Assembly: GCA_002803225.1 (NCBI GenBank)
Contig: NXFV01001957.1
Location: 1-59,321, forward strand
From: Gamarada debralockiae
Lineage: Eukaryota; Ascomycota; Leotiomycetes; Helotiales; Hyphodiscaceae
Direction of reading: 5' to 3'
DNA length: 59,321 nucleotides
Both the position numbers and the translations under genes were made by a program. The notes below the pieces were generated by a model. It did not search any database, had not been told where the DNA came from, and saw only the letters and a program-made list of their open reading frames with translations. Below, in pieces: positions 20,785-31,978 of this stretch; position 1 is the first letter of the stretch; the number at the start of each line of letters is the position of its first letter.

Positions 20785-23700
20785 TCACTGCATAATACTC
20801 TGCCTCCACCTCTCCACCATATCGATCTGTCCTTGATTCAGAGGCTGCGCACCCATCTGCATCATATTCATGCTCGCCATAGGGTTTGGCTGCATGTATC
20901 CCATATTCATGCCCTGCATCCCATTCATCTGCATATGGTTGCCATACCCACCACCCATCGCATACGGATTCGCAAACGGCATCATCATCTGATTTCCTCC
21001 AAAAGCATTATACCCCATCCCAAGACTCGGCTGTGGGAATTGCTGCTGCTGGTAACCAGCCGTCGGGCTGGCGAACATGTTGTAGCCGCTCTGTCGTTGC
21101 ATCTGCGGTTGCGCAGGAGGAATGATACCGCCTTTGCCATCATTATACATCCCGGCTTTGAAACCACCCGCGTTTGCTTGTCGTCCTGGTAGTTGTGACG
21201 CATCGAGATTGAACATCGTGCTCGCTCTCTGCAGTTTCTCCCTTTCGTATAAGCCCAGAAGCCCATTGTTCGAAGGTCCTTTTTCATAAGAGGGAACTCG
21301 ACTAGCTCCAGCCGCTGGATGTGCCGAGAGGATATCGGCCATACTGCGTCTCGTCTGCATTTTCGGACGCTCCTGAGCTTCGCCAGAATTACCGACTTCG
21401 AGAGCACGAGCTTCACGCTCCGCTTGTAGGCGTTTGCGTCTCTGGCCAAGAGTTTCCTCTTCTTCTTGAGCAGGAGTGGGGATTTCTTTGCCTTTCCCTT
21501 TCGGATCAGCAAGGTCGACGCCGAACTGGGACATCATTTCTGATGCAAATTCACCGCTGACAGGTCGTGCGGATGGGAGACCGGTGGCTGTACCTCCTGC
21601 CTCCTTGAGGCGACGGACACGCTGTGCGAGAGTCTCCCCTTCTTCTTCAGGGGTTGTGGCGGTCAAGTTCATCATTGTAGAAGCTCGGGGCATCATAGTT
21701 GGAGGCTTGCCTTGCAAGCGGTCTCGTCGTCGACTCAGGGGTTCGTTGTCTTCCATGTCCCGGCGTTCCATCAAACCCATCGGTCTGTTCGGCTCCTGGA
21801 CTTGCGACTTCTTGGCGTAGAGCATTGCCAATGGGACATCTTCATCATCACTCATGTCGTCTTCTACGGCTTGATCAGGATCTTCCCATGCGAGATGGAT
21901 TCGCTTTTGCTTTCTCGACTTTTGTTCGACTTGGGCAACAGCGTCAAGCTCTAGAAGGGTGGAACGGATGCCATTAGGATAAGCAGATGCCACTGGGCGA
22001 GTTCGCATCTTGGCCTGTTGTTTGCGCAGTTGTAGTTCCGCAAGAAGAGTCGTTGGGGCACCGTGATAGAGTTCTTCCTCTTCCTCCCGTTCATCCCGCA
22101 AATCACCAGCATCAGACGCAGCCATTGGCGAATTTCCTTCGTCCTCATCCTCATCGAGAGGATCTCGAATAATCTTGCCCGCCCTGATATCCGATATGGT
22201 ATTCGCCCGCTTCTTTTCGTTCTCGGATTCCAATAGATCACTGCTACTGGCTCGGCGACCCCTGAGGAGGTTGAATGAGCTCGTTCGCTTCTTCGGCATC
22301 GGCTCTGGTTGAAGTAGTTGAGTACTGCTCTTGCTGTTTCGAATATTCGATCGACCATAGACTTCTGCACCTAAATGACCAGCAAATGCGTGATCTGTGA
22401 AAGCGCTGACAGGTGCATGTGCGGATGCGTCAAGGATGCTGTCTAGAGTGGCTACCGCAGATTGCTCCTTGAGCTCGACTACTTGACTTGGAGCTTGAAG
22501 GTCGAAGAAAGCGCTGGCTCGGAGTTGTGGAGGTAGGTGTTGGATATCCTGAGTAAGTCGTCGACCTCCCATGCTCATCCTCTGATGTTGTGGCACATAT
22601 TCGAGCTGCTGGGCCTCGTCGTTCTCTGGAAGATCGGGCTCGTCCTCGGTTTCCAACACGTCTGGAAGCCAAATCGCAGATTGTCGTGCAGCCTGAGGAA
22701 TACTGCTAAGGACCTGTGACCTCCTCTTATTCCTTGCCATTGATGATGGCATCTTAGATAGCTTTTGCGGTAGATTGAGCATCATCGGAACCGGTGCAGG
22801 GTAATAAACCATTTGTTGTCCAGTATTTGGATCGGCGTATGATTGAGGTCGTGCCATCGATAATCTATTCCCTGAAGATGCCCTCCTCTGGTTATTCACA
22901 TCGCTCTCAGCCACAGATTGTCGATCGCCCGACGCGACTCTCCGTTGTGCATTCTCCGACTCGCCGTCCTCAGCAATGTGCTGAGGCGCTGAATGTACAC
23001 CGTCAAAATCTTGAAACATCAGTTGTGCTTGATCGAATGTGGTTGTAGAGGCAGATGTTGTAGGTCGCTCCTCCTTCGCGCTCGGTTCAGCGTTCGGTCC
23101 TTCCATCTTGGTGTTCCCATCGAGAATGTCGACGACCTGACGGGTGAACGTGTTCGAAGTTTCGTCTTGCTTATCTATGGAGGCTGGTCGAGAAAGGATT
23201 GTCGAAGTTGGTTCGGCCATAGGGAGACTGACGAAAGAGTCGAGAGGCCTGCCTTCGAGCTCAGGTTCCGGACGAGATCCAAACTTCGAGCTCTTTGAAG
23301 CGGATCTGCCTCTGCCACCAGTTGTGAGAGAGCCCTTAGGAGACATCATGAAGCCCGCGGGTGAGTATCCACTAGATCTTGCGAGATTATTCGTCTCCAC
23401 AATGGAACTGTTCGAGAATTGTCTTGTTACCGAATGCATTTGATCCAGTTGTGAGTCGCTCAAACAATTTGAACGATTCAAGGAAGATCTGCGGCTGTCA
23501 TTCCTCTTCGATTCGGAATGCAATTCTCGAATGGCATCGTCGATAGAGGAAGTCATGCTCAATCGTTCTGCCGCTCTCTCAAGATGCTGTATGTTTCCTG
23601 GCCCCTGAAACGTTTGTAAGTCGGGAGTCGGATGTCGCAATGCTTGACTTCGACCGGAAGCGGTTCGCACAATTGGCTCGCGGGTGAGGGATCGAGGGGA

Positions 23701-24132
23701 GACTTTCGTGCTGGAGGACTCTTCGGCCGTTGTGGCTGGAGCGTCGAGGCGTGGTCGTGGTGGGCGAGGGCGCGTTGGAATAACAAAAGATTCGGTTGGT
23801 GATGATCCCTGGTGTTTTTCTGTTGAAGGACCTGGAGAATCTCTTTCTTCACGATAGTCGAACCCTTCTACCATATCATAGCTGGCAGTCGTCTTCGTGC
23901 TCCTTGAGGTAATTGAATTAACCAAATGGCTAAAACTAGTACACTCTTGCTGATTCTTGTTCGTATTGTTTTCCTGGTTATTTTCCAAAAATAGCCCCTT
24001 CGATAGTGGCGTACTTTCAAAGGAGAGTGGCTGAAATGGAGATGCCGACGTAGTGGAGCCATCGCAATCTTCGAAGCGATCATCGTGCTCATGATGATCA
24101 TGATCAATCTGTTTTAAAGCATCATACCCCAT
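20785..24132 (-). CDS. Conserved ascomycete disordered protein, function unknown
   Basis: A single uninterrupted frame of 1115 residues from an ATG at 24132. Nearly the whole protein is Ser/Thr/Pro/Gln-rich and charged, as in intrinsically disordered proteins. Recognisable islands that look conserved are the N-terminus MGYDALKQIDHDHHEHDD, a central hydrophobic piece GQQMVYYPAPVPMMLNLPQK followed by RNKRRSQVLSSIPQAARQSA, a region of acidic runs (DPLDEDEDEG, EEEEELYHG), two related basic repeats (ETLAQRVRRLKEAGG and ETLGQRRKRLQAERE), and a Met/Gly/Asn-rich tail (NGMQGMNMGYMQPNPMASMN). There is no membrane segment and no catalytic domain. Disordered scaffolds of this type often bind RNA or signalling proteins, but that is not shown here. 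Its length and lack of stops contrast with the relics to the left. Confidence 0.75.
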   Translation of the reverse strand: MGYDALKQIDHDHHEHDDRFEDCDGSTTSASPFQPLSFESTPLSKGLFLENNQENNTNKNQQECTSFSHLVNSITSRSTKTTASYDMVEGFDYREERDSPGPSTEKHQGSSPTESFVIPTRPRPPRPRLDAPATTAEESSSTKVSPRSLTREPIVRTASGRSQALRHPTPDLQTFQGPGNIQHLERAAERLSMTSSIDDAIRELHSESKRNDSRRSSLNRSNCLSDSQLDQMHSVTRQFSNSSIVETNNLARSSGYSPAGFMMSPKGSLTTGGRGRSASKSSKFGSRPEPELEGRPLDSFVSLPMAEPTSTILSRPASIDKQDETSNTFTRQVVDILDGNTKMEGPNAEPSAKEERPTTSASTTTFDQAQLMFQDFDGVHSAPQHIAEDGESENAQRRVASGDRQSVAESDVNNQRRASSGNRLSMARPQSYADPNTGQQMVYYPAPVPMMLNLPQKLSKMPSSMARNKRRSQVLSSIPQAARQSAIWLPDVLETEDEPDLPENDEAQQLEYVPQHQRMSMGGRRLTQDIQHLPPQLRASAFFDLQAPSQVVELKEQSAVATLDSILDASAHAPVSAFTDHAFAGHLGAEVYGRSNIRNSKSSTQLLQPEPMPKKRTSSFNLLRGRRASSSDLLESENEKKRANTISDIRAGKIIRDPLDEDEDEGNSPMAASDAGDLRDEREEEEELYHGAPTTLLAELQLRKQQAKMRTRPVASAYPNGIRSTLLELDAVAQVEQKSRKQKRIHLAWEDPDQAVEDDMSDDEDVPLAMLYAKKSQVQEPNRPMGLMERRDMEDNEPLSRRRDRLQGKPPTMMPRASTMMNLTATTPEEEGETLAQRVRRLKEAGGTATGLPSARPVSGEFASEMMSQFGVDLADPKGKGKEIPTPAQEEEETLGQRRKRLQAEREARALEVGNSGEAQERPKMQTRRSMADILSAHPAAGASRVPSYEKGPSNNGLLGLYEREKLQRASTMFNLDASQLPGRQANAGGFKAGMYNDGKGGIIPPAQPQMQRQSGYNMFASPTAGYQQQQFPQPSLGMGYNAFGGNQMMMPFANPYAMGGGYGNHMQMNGMQGMNMGYMQPNPMASMNMMQMGAQPLNQGQIDMVERWRQSIMQ

Positions 24133-25483
24133 CTTACAGTAGACAGATGTTTTGAAGTCGTCGCGACAGCCACAGCGGAAAGAGTTGACGGCAGCAAGAA
24201 ACGGTTCCCCTACTTGTGGGTGGGCACGCGTCAGGTTTATTAACTGCAGAAAAGCCCTGCCCGTCGCCCTCGCGATAATAGGTAGATTGCCTTAATCAGT
24301 ACCCCAGGACAACACATCCGAAAATACCAATCATATTAAGCCAGAGGGAGGCGCCAATGGCTTCAAATCTCTTTATCGCACTTTTATCCTCTGAGAAAGC
24401 TATTCATTTCACAGTTAGAGCCTCAAGCCTATCTCTCCTCTCCCACTCTCGTCGCCACCACACCGCAGGGATTTTCAATACTTGGCTGGATCATGAGTCT
24501 GGAACACAGCAATTCAGAGAGTGCCAGATAAGCTCATGCTGTAGCCAGCATCCACGAAAATTGATTCCTCCTGTTGTTCCTGCTTTTTGAAGTCTATCGT
24601 AGCACTGTACATACCTTTCATTAGACTTGTTTCACCGCAGCTTCTCAAGGACCTGCTTTTCTTCAACACGAGACCATTTGCCCCATTTCCTCGGAAGTTG
24701 TTATGATTGCTCGACGATAATGATCGTCATTGATTCATTGATGCTCCAGTGCCAAGAAATCCTTATCATCGTCGAGAAACAGACCAAAAGGGCAAGAGAG
24801 GTCGTGCCGTACGCGCCAACTCCACTCTTGTAATTGTTCCGCTTCTTCCACCACATATAAAGCCATGGTCAACCTCCATGTTGTTATCGTGAGCACTTCT
24901 ATTTTTTATCTTGGCTCCCTCTTGCTTTTTGTTCTTCAGCGCGACCCGTCATCTGCATCTTTCAACGATCAATGCAGTAAGCACTGTTTGAGACTCAAAG
25001 TTGATTGCTCAAAGATTTTGACGCAATTTGATTCCAAAAGTGCTTTTACTGCACAATTACATCTTTCAAGCTGCAGCTCGATAGTTCGGTGAATTTATCT
25101 TTGACACGTTGAGAGACCTTACCTAAGTCGCAGCCAACGAGAGATTGGAAGGAAGAGAATGTTTGTGTAAGAAGAGAATGGATTCATACCATTACGTACA
25201 CTGTACGAGTCGTACATTTAATATCCGACAAGGTTGTCCCTTTCTCGACCTATATTAAGTCACCTCATGACACGTGAGCTAATTCACGTGACATAATGTG
25301 GAGTAAAAGTGGGTCTCTTACCCAATGCATGTTGGTTGACGCAGATGATATGTCGCATTTCTGCAGGTCAAATGCCAAAAATCGAACCTGAGAAACATAT
25401 ATATTCTCCATTTATCCTCCACTTCTCTTGCCCAATTTCTTCCACTCACTACCAGATTGCTTCAAATTCACGTATCCGTCACA
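24133..25483. other. Divergent intergenic region
   Basis: The 1.35 kb lies between two divergent genes. Apart from a pair of CACGTG boxes (separate entry) I see no supported feature; the short frames are not protein-like. Confidence 0.45.
25271..25289. promoter_or_regulatory. Two CACGTG (bHLH/Cbf1-type) boxes 13 bp apart
   Basis: The sequence GACACGTGAGCTAATTCACG followed by TGAC holds two CACGTG palindromes in a near-symmetric arrangement about 200 bp upstream of the hydrolase ATG. CACGTG is bound by bHLH factors (Cbf1, SREBP-like and Pho4-like). The pairing is seen; function is inference. Confidence 0.45.
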
Positions 25484-26654
25484 ATGCCATCAAAAACTCA
25501 CGATTCAACTATGGACGCCGACAACAGTCTTCATGTCGTTCCTCCAAAGGAGAAACATACACATACAATCATCTTCCTCCACGGCCGCGAGAGTACCGCT
25601 ACTGAATTCGCAACCGAACTCTTCGAGAGCCAAGCATCAGACCATCGCACCTTACCAGAAATCTTTCCCTCAGTCAAATGGGTTTTCCCAAATTCAGGAA
25701 CTCGAAATCGGTCACGATTTGACACCAAGGAATCTCAGTGGTATGTATTTCTCAGAGTGCTTCTTTTCCCATTTTGTTTGAGTTAACGAGTTCTAAGAGC
25801 AAACCTTTTTTAAGAGTATATCTTTAGGGCAACGAGAATACGAAATTTATGGAACCCGCTTAGCTCTGTTCAATCCTTTTGAGCAATCACTGACTCCCGA
25901 GATTTTCAACAGGTTCGACATGTGGGAAGTGAAAACCCCCCAGGAACGCAAAGATATCCAAATCGAGGGATTGAGAGAGAGTATCGCTCTCATTCTCAGC
26001 GTCATTCGCAACGAAGCTTCAATCGTCCCGCCAGAGCGCATCATTCTTGGTGGCAGTATGTATTTTCAGAGTACTTCTTCCAGATTTGCCTGGTTTCATG
26101 AGATTAACCCCCAATTCTTGCTCTTTAAAGGGTATCTTTGGACTGTGGAACTTATGAATCCCGGCTAACTCTAATCTTTCAACTCTTTTGAACAATTGCT
26201 GATTCGGAAATTTCCAGTCAGCCAAGGATGTGCCACAGCCATTCACGCATTATTGTACGGCGGTATACGCCTTGGCAGCTTCATCGGCCTCTCCAGCTGG
26301 CTCCCATTCCAGGATGACATCGAGATGCTGGCAAGATACTCAGCGTCAAATTACAGCTTGCTTAAAAATATCCGCGGCCTCTTCAGGACTTCAAACAAGA
26401 ATCCCGTGATGCCCCTCACCGATTCATTCCCTAATTCGGAATTGGCATTCAAGACGCCGATTTTCCTTTCGCACTCCAAAGACGACGACGTTGTCCCGTT
26501 CAATAACGGAGACATGCTATGCTGGGGTCTGGAGGAGGTCCTTGGTTTCGATGTGGACTGGAAGGCGTACGAAGATGGAGGACATTGGATTAATGAGCCC
26601 CAGGGTGTGGATGATATCGTTGCATTTCTCCGGGAAAAGTTAATCAAGGCATGA
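25484..26654 (+). CDS. Alpha/beta hydrolase of the acyl-protein thioesterase / carboxylesterase type
   Basis: Three exons, 25484-25740, 25913-26055 and 26218-26654, join in phase to encode 278 residues. The fold markers are in order: TIIFLHGRESTATEFATEL (oxyanion loop), FPSVKWVFPNSGTRNRSRFD, a nucleophile elbow with Ser in LGGISQGCATAI that spans intron 2, the Asp in LSHSKDDDVVPF and the His in YEDGGHWINEPQG. This catalytic triad and order match phospholipase/carboxylesterase family 2 (acyl-protein thioesterase-like), which removes acyl groups from proteins or small esters. No signal peptide is seen, so it is probably cytosolic. Both introns are long for this genome (172 and 162 bp) and resemble each other along most of their length, which is described in the findings. 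Confidence 0.88.
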
Positions 26655-26689
26655 AGTCAGTTGTTCATCTCGTATGAGCAATCGACTTC

Positions 26690-26710
26690 GATTTGAGATC
26701 AGCTCAAATC
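26690..26710 (+). terminator. Short perfect hairpin just after the hydrolase gene
   Basis: Arms GATTTGAG and CTCAAATC flank a 5-base loop, 36 bp after the stop codon. It may be a 3' UTR structure. Eukaryotic termination does not need such a hairpin, so its role is unproven. Confidence 0.3.
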
Positions 26711-29049
26711 GTTCATTCATTTTGAAATTTTTCTTCTCAGCTGGGCCATTGACTCGAGGTTAGCTCAACCGTCATCCACTTTGAGGAATTCAGCACGTGA
26801 GCAAAAGTCGGTCAAGCCAGAATTACGTTATCCCTCCGTCTTACTCGCTCCAACCCGCCCCTGTCAGCACGCCAGAAGCAGCGAAGAATCTTCTCTCGTC
26901 AGTCACCGGGCTCTTGGAACTCGTCCATTGTTAGTCGTTCTAGTTACGTGAGAGATTTATGCCATGAAAGGAAGGTTGCTGCGGGGAAAGTCAGCATCTG
27001 AAATCACGATACAAGAGGACAAAATTGTGCCTGAATCAGTTTTGCAGGCGGCCGCAAGGCTCGCATCGAGGTGCCAATGGTTTTGATATCTTGAATAGGC
27101 GTGCTCAAATTGTCACGTACAAAAGCATTCGGTTTGAAGCGGCTGCTGTTCGATTTTTGGCGTGTGCTTGGAACCGTGGTTGCGGTATTGCGGCGTTGCA
27201 GACTTGTCTCTCTCTAGCGACGACCATTAAGACGACGATCCCGATACCGATGGGTCTTTGGTGGAAGCTTGCTTGAGCTCTACGACAGTCTAGATGAGCA
27301 GGCCGAACCCTCTCCACACCCCAGGTTTCCCTCCCGCATTCAATCTTTCGATCTGGCCCTTCTCCATGCACAATGTGTCAACTGGTCCTAACAAGCGTTC
27401 GTAACTATTCAAACTTTACCCCAAAGGGATACTTCTCAAGTAATACTCCGCATACTCCATATGCGGGGACACGATTTCGACGCGCTTTCTGTCACAAATG
27501 GCTCAAAGACGGTAACTATTCCCTTTTCGTTCATCCATTATTCATTGAATGTCGGTCTCGTGAAGATGTCAGGGGTTTCGCATGAGATGAGTAACGTGAG
27601 TTGCGGGTCTAGACGACTGATGAAAAAAAGTGTGACGTGATCTGGCAGCTCGGCAAATTATAATTACATTATAATGCTAAATTTGTGATTATTTTATAAT
27701 CCGGTCGTCGTTATATAATTGCATAATGTTATACGCATTATATCCTGTAATTATGCATAGATGGAACGTTGCGAAAGAATAATTCAAAGTATAAGATTAA
27801 GTATAAATGTTCATAACTTTATGCTCTGGATAATGCCTTCTATGTTGAGCTAGCGTCCTTTATGTTAGTTATACTGTAAAATTATTCATAATCAGGTCCA
27901 GATTATATAAATTATCAGACCCCCCAGGCCGCGGCATTTCGACACGACCAAACCGATTCAAAGATCCAGCCAGGATTGGCCATCAATTTCTTCATTTGCG
28001 AACGCACCACTCAATCAGCCTGTACAGAATTCTTGGTACCTGCCTCGTACCTTTCACCCGGCACACTGGGCTCGACAGGATATCTCGGGATCGTCCCCAA
28101 AACGGCGACAACTGTTTGCTATGCCATCTCCGATCTCAAATTAACAATTACTCACCTACAACCGATTGCCGTTTGTTCAAACCGGACTGGAAAGGAAGGT
28201 AAAGTCGGCATAGTAATTTCATTTCGCCATCAAAACTAATTTCTCGCCATCCAATTTGCGAAATCTGCAGCAGGTGATCAGGCCGCCCAAAAAAATAAAT
28301 TTTCTTTCATCGGATTAAACTCAATGGGGTAACAAAAGACCCTGTTCTCGACTCTGACTGGACAGGAAATTTTGGGAATGATTGGCTACTGCTCTTGCCT
28401 CGGATGTAGGATCAAGCTTTCAGTGGGCTTCGAGGCGTTTTGGCTGCCCTTGGCGGCTGAGAAAAGAAGCTGGGGATGCTTTCTTCTGGAACGGACCCCG
28501 CCGACGCTGGCCCCGACGCTTCTACACACATCAATGTGTCAAGACACACTACTGGTACTGTATGACTGTTAGACTTTCGCTTTTGTATCCGTTCATGGAA
28601 GGTGCGAGTCGTGGATCTGGGACCCGACCAGTCTCGGTTATTGTTTGGTCAATCAGCTTCGCGGCTCCAAACTCTTTTTGTGCTGGGGCGATTGCTGAGT
28701 GGCGAGGCTACATGACTTTCAACTTCTGGAACGACTTAGCGTCATGTTGATGTCGAATCGGTTTAAGAGAGAGATATCGTTTAATCGGCCCTTATTTTAT
28801 CTCTCTATTCATCCAATTAGAGAGCTCCTTTAGTTCCTTATCTCTATAGTATGTGGATCCGAGCTCGCGTGCAGATGGGTTGGATTGAAGCTCTCGGAAT
28901 CCCCTAGCTTGATGGTGTTGGAAGCTCATATAAAGCACGCTCCTCTCCCTCTCGCACACACCTTGTCGCATCCATTGTAGCTTGTTTGGTTTGTTCAATT
29001 GAGTTGAGCGATTGAACCTCTTGCGACAAGTGCTTGTCCATCCCACACA
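26711..29049. other. Gene-poor interval with an A/T-rich core
   Basis: Positions 27655-27930 are strongly A/T-rich, with self-complementary TAATTATAAT, ATTATAAT and GCATTATA words. No transposon ends were identified. The rest holds only unsupported short frames. The last 60 bp form the leader of the amino-acid transporter gene. Confidence 0.45.
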
Positions 29050-31031
29050 ATGGCTACCGTCGCAAACCTTGCTCTCGAGGGCGGCGACCCTCGAGATGTC
29101 GCACACCCAGCTATGCACAGCGCTGAGCCTGCAGAGACCCAGCTGCTTCGTGAGATCCATGACCCAAGTATCACTTTCGAGGAATATAGTATGTACACTC
29201 ATTTGTGTCATCGATGCAATTTTTGGGAACATGCCCAACTCCACATTCCCAATATCCCGTTTAGCAGCGCACGATACTGACTTCATGCAGTGTACTACGC
29301 CTCCATCACCAGAGCCGAAGAGAAAGAAGAAAACTCTCGACACGTCGAAGCTCAAGGCCCAAAGACATGGAAGACGATGTTGAAGAGCAGATTCTCCAAT
29401 TACAAAGCTACTCCAGCTGTAGTTGATCCACAACTCGACTCCTCCGATAACGCCTCCACAGGCGGCGAGAAATCTGGTACAGATGACGAGAAGAAGGTCG
29501 GCCCGCCAAGCCCCACAAACGGACCGCCTGCATATGACATGAGAGTCAGCGAGGCTGAATGGAAAAATGCCAGCCGTGCTGTCCGAACTGCTGGGTGGAG
29601 TTCTGTGTTCTACTTGATTACTACGGATATCTTAGGTCCTTTCAGTACACCGTGAGTCAGCCGCCTTCCAAGAAGGTGACTCAGCTAATGAAATCTTGCA
29701 GATGGGCGTTCGCTCAGATGGGTTATGGCCCCGGTATTGCGCTCTACACCGTCTTCGGTGGTCTCGCCATGTACTCCGGGTTCCAACTCTACAAAGTCTT
29801 CTTGTACCTCGACTCCGACCGCTATCCCATGAAGACATACGCCGATGCGTTTTTCCGCGTGTACGGCAAATGGGCTCGCCACGTCGTCAATGTCTTGCAA
29901 GCCATTCAACTCCTTCTCACAGTCTCCGTCCTGATTCTCTCAAATGGTCAATCGATTTCCCAAGTCTCAAAAGGCAAGCTGTGCTTCATCGCGTGTTTGA
30001 TTGTCTTTATGGCAGCTGGTATGATACTCGGCCAGATCCGAACTCTCCAGAGATTCGGATGGCTTGCCAACTTCGCAATCTGGATCAACGTTTTGATTCT
30101 CTTCATCTGCATGGGTGTCGCCGCCAACTCGCCCCCTAACTACCAAGCCGTCGAGGCATCCTACGGTCCTACATTTGCTGAAGGTCCAATCCACCGCTAC
30201 GCGGGCACACCACCTAATGGAGCTGCGACTGGTGGGAACGGCTTCACAGGTTCCTTGAACGGTCTCAACCAAGCAGTGTACTCCTACGGAGGAGCTATGC
30301 TCTTCATCTCCTTCTTGTCCGAAATGCGCCACCCTTGGGATTTCTGGAAGGGTCTCCTGTGCGCAGATATCTTCATCTACGTCTGCTACATGTTCTTCGG
30401 TCTCTTCGTCTACTCTTACCAAGGCCAATACGCCTACAACCCCGTCATGCAAGGTCTTTCGCCATACGCCTGGCAGACAGCCACCAACATCATGAACATG
30501 GTCACCGGACTCATCGCCGCTGCGCTTTACGGCAATATCGGTATCAAGGTCGCATACGTCGAAGTCTTCCAGGAGTTGTTTCATGCACCACCGCTCACTA
30601 CCATGCGAGGAAAACTGCTCTGGGTTGGTCTCGTGCCTCTTTACTGGGCTATTGCTTGGGTCGTGTGTGCCGCTATCCCGCAATTCTCCGCTATCTCAGG
30701 TCTTGTTGGGGCTGTCTGCATCCTGCAATTCACGTACACGTTCCCTGCTATCCTTGCCTTTGGTTTCCAGATCCAGAAGGATGCCATGACACCAGAAGAG
30801 AACTTCGATCCTAGCACGAAGACATATAGCTATGTGGATAGGGGGTTCAAGAGATGGGTGAGAGGGTTTAAGGTAAAATGGGCTTTGAACAGCTTCAACT
30901 TCATTTACTTTTTGGGAGCCTTGACGACGGCTGCTTTGGGCATTTATTCAAGTGCTGAGAGTTTGAAGGCTGCATTTTCGGGAGGTGGATCTGTGGCTAC
31001 GAGCTTTGGGTGTAAATCTCCTACTGGTTAG
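29050..31031 (+). CDS. AAAP-family amino-acid transporter (Aa_trans)
   Basis: Exons 29050-29188, 29291-29651 and 29702-31031 give 609 residues. The N-terminal 170 residues are cytosolic, Ser/Pro/acid-rich and contain EEYMYYASITRAEEKEE, a segment usual for fungal members. About eleven membrane helices follow, beginning WSSVFYLITTDILGPFSTPW and including VVNVLQAIQLLLTVSVLIL, LCFIACLIVFMAAGMILGQI, FAIWINVLILFICMGVAANS, IFIYVCYMFFGLFVYSYQGQ, LLWVGLVPLYWAIAWVVCAA and FIYFLGALTTAALGIYSSAE. These features match the transmembrane amino-acid transporter family that includes the Neurospora neutral amino-acid carrier mtr. It likely imports neutral amino acids by proton symport at the plasma membrane. 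A start at 29050 is chosen because it opens the longest frame with good context (CACAATGG). Confidence 0.88.
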
Positions 31032-31223
31032 ATGGTAATACAGGGGTAGAGTACAGGGTTAGATGGGTTCAAAAAATAGGAGCATGAGAAGGGTGTATTG
31101 TATGTATGATGAGATATTTGGATCTGTGATTCATGCTTAATGACATGTTCAACTCGAAGCTCTTTCGTCTGATCAATATTGTCGTCAGGTTATATTCTGT
31201 AATGTTTCCTGAGCTAGCAAGTG

Positions 31224-31978
31224 CTAGAAATGTTGAGCTGAATACTTGGCGCCATCTGTGCCACTTATGCACAAGAAAAACAAACTCTGTACACATGCAC
31301 CCACAGCAGCAACACCTGACGTAACAGCAACACCCAAATCCACTCTCCTCGTCAACATTCCCAACATAAGGCCCGTCCCAAAACACAAAACCAGATTTAT
31401 GATCAGCAAAGCGAGGAACCCAAGCCAGTTCAAGCGAAGTCCGATGAGCAGTACTTGCTTCTCTAGTTGTTCTTCGAGGCCACCATAAGCGAACTGCATG
31501 TTGTCCAGCACGAAGCTGTGTGCGTCTGACAAGATGCTGGGATTGTGGAAAGTGGTGGCGAGCTCGATGTCGTGGGTCCGACAAGTGACGAAGACCTGGC
31601 GGGTGTGTTGCTGGGCTTCAAGGTCGGAGGTGCTGTTCTGTGGGCTTTGTTAGTGATGCCATTGAGGGGAAGTGGAGCTAGTACTGTTGAGAGTGCCGCA
31701 GTCTCGATCGCGGAGCTCCAGAATAGCAAAGCTTTACCCCAGAGGTGGTATGGTGGCTGGGACTTCAGTATCTGGTACTGTTTGCGGAGCTTCTCTATTA
31801 CGGTGGAGCCGGTATCGTCGAAGTTGAGCTGGAGCTGGTGGATGTAGAGCTTGCCCCCAAACTTTTGAGAAACAATGCGCCAGAAGATGGTTTTGTCCGA
31901 GGACTGTTTGATGCTCGAGCTTGCCATAGTAGCGTCTTTGAAACGAAGAGGGAAATGTTTTGCGATGTGTTCGACCAA
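31224..31978 (-). CDS. Unknown two-helix membrane protein, 5' end incomplete
   Basis: Two exons, 31978-31685 and 31637-31224, are joined by a 47-bp intron (GTACTA donor, CACTAAC branch, CACAG acceptor) and give about 235 residues. Without the intron the second exon is out of frame, so the splice is well supported. Residues 20-95 are soluble (KHFPLRFKDATMASSSIKQS, IVSQKFGGKLYIHQLQLNFD). The C-terminus has DAHSFVLDNMQFAYGGLEEQ and two helices (LNWLGFLALLIINLVLCFGT and VAVTSGVAAVGACVQSLFFL). The frame stays open upstream (QCVWDEADLVEH) but has no ATG before a stop, so a first exon probably lies near 31990-32090; an alternative start is the ATG at about 31927. I do not recognise the family. Confidence 0.6.

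Noticed and set aside
20886..23443. Many open frames antisense to the 1115-residue gene
   Set aside because: They are shadow frames of a Ser/Arg-rich coding sequence, overlap a much longer frame and show no independent motifs.
26690..26710. Calling the hairpin after the hydrolase a rho-independent terminator
   Set aside because: This is a eukaryotic nuclear gene; such terminators do not apply. It is kept only as a possible 3' UTR structure.
28996..29433. A 213-codon minus-strand frame across the start of the AAAP transporter
   Set aside because: It overlaps the supported transporter start and first exons in antisense and has no recognisable domain.
29696..30683. Long antisense and shifted frames (up to 238 codons) inside the AAAP transporter
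   Set aside because: Shadow frames of the transporter's third exon. Their composition mirrors the coding strand.
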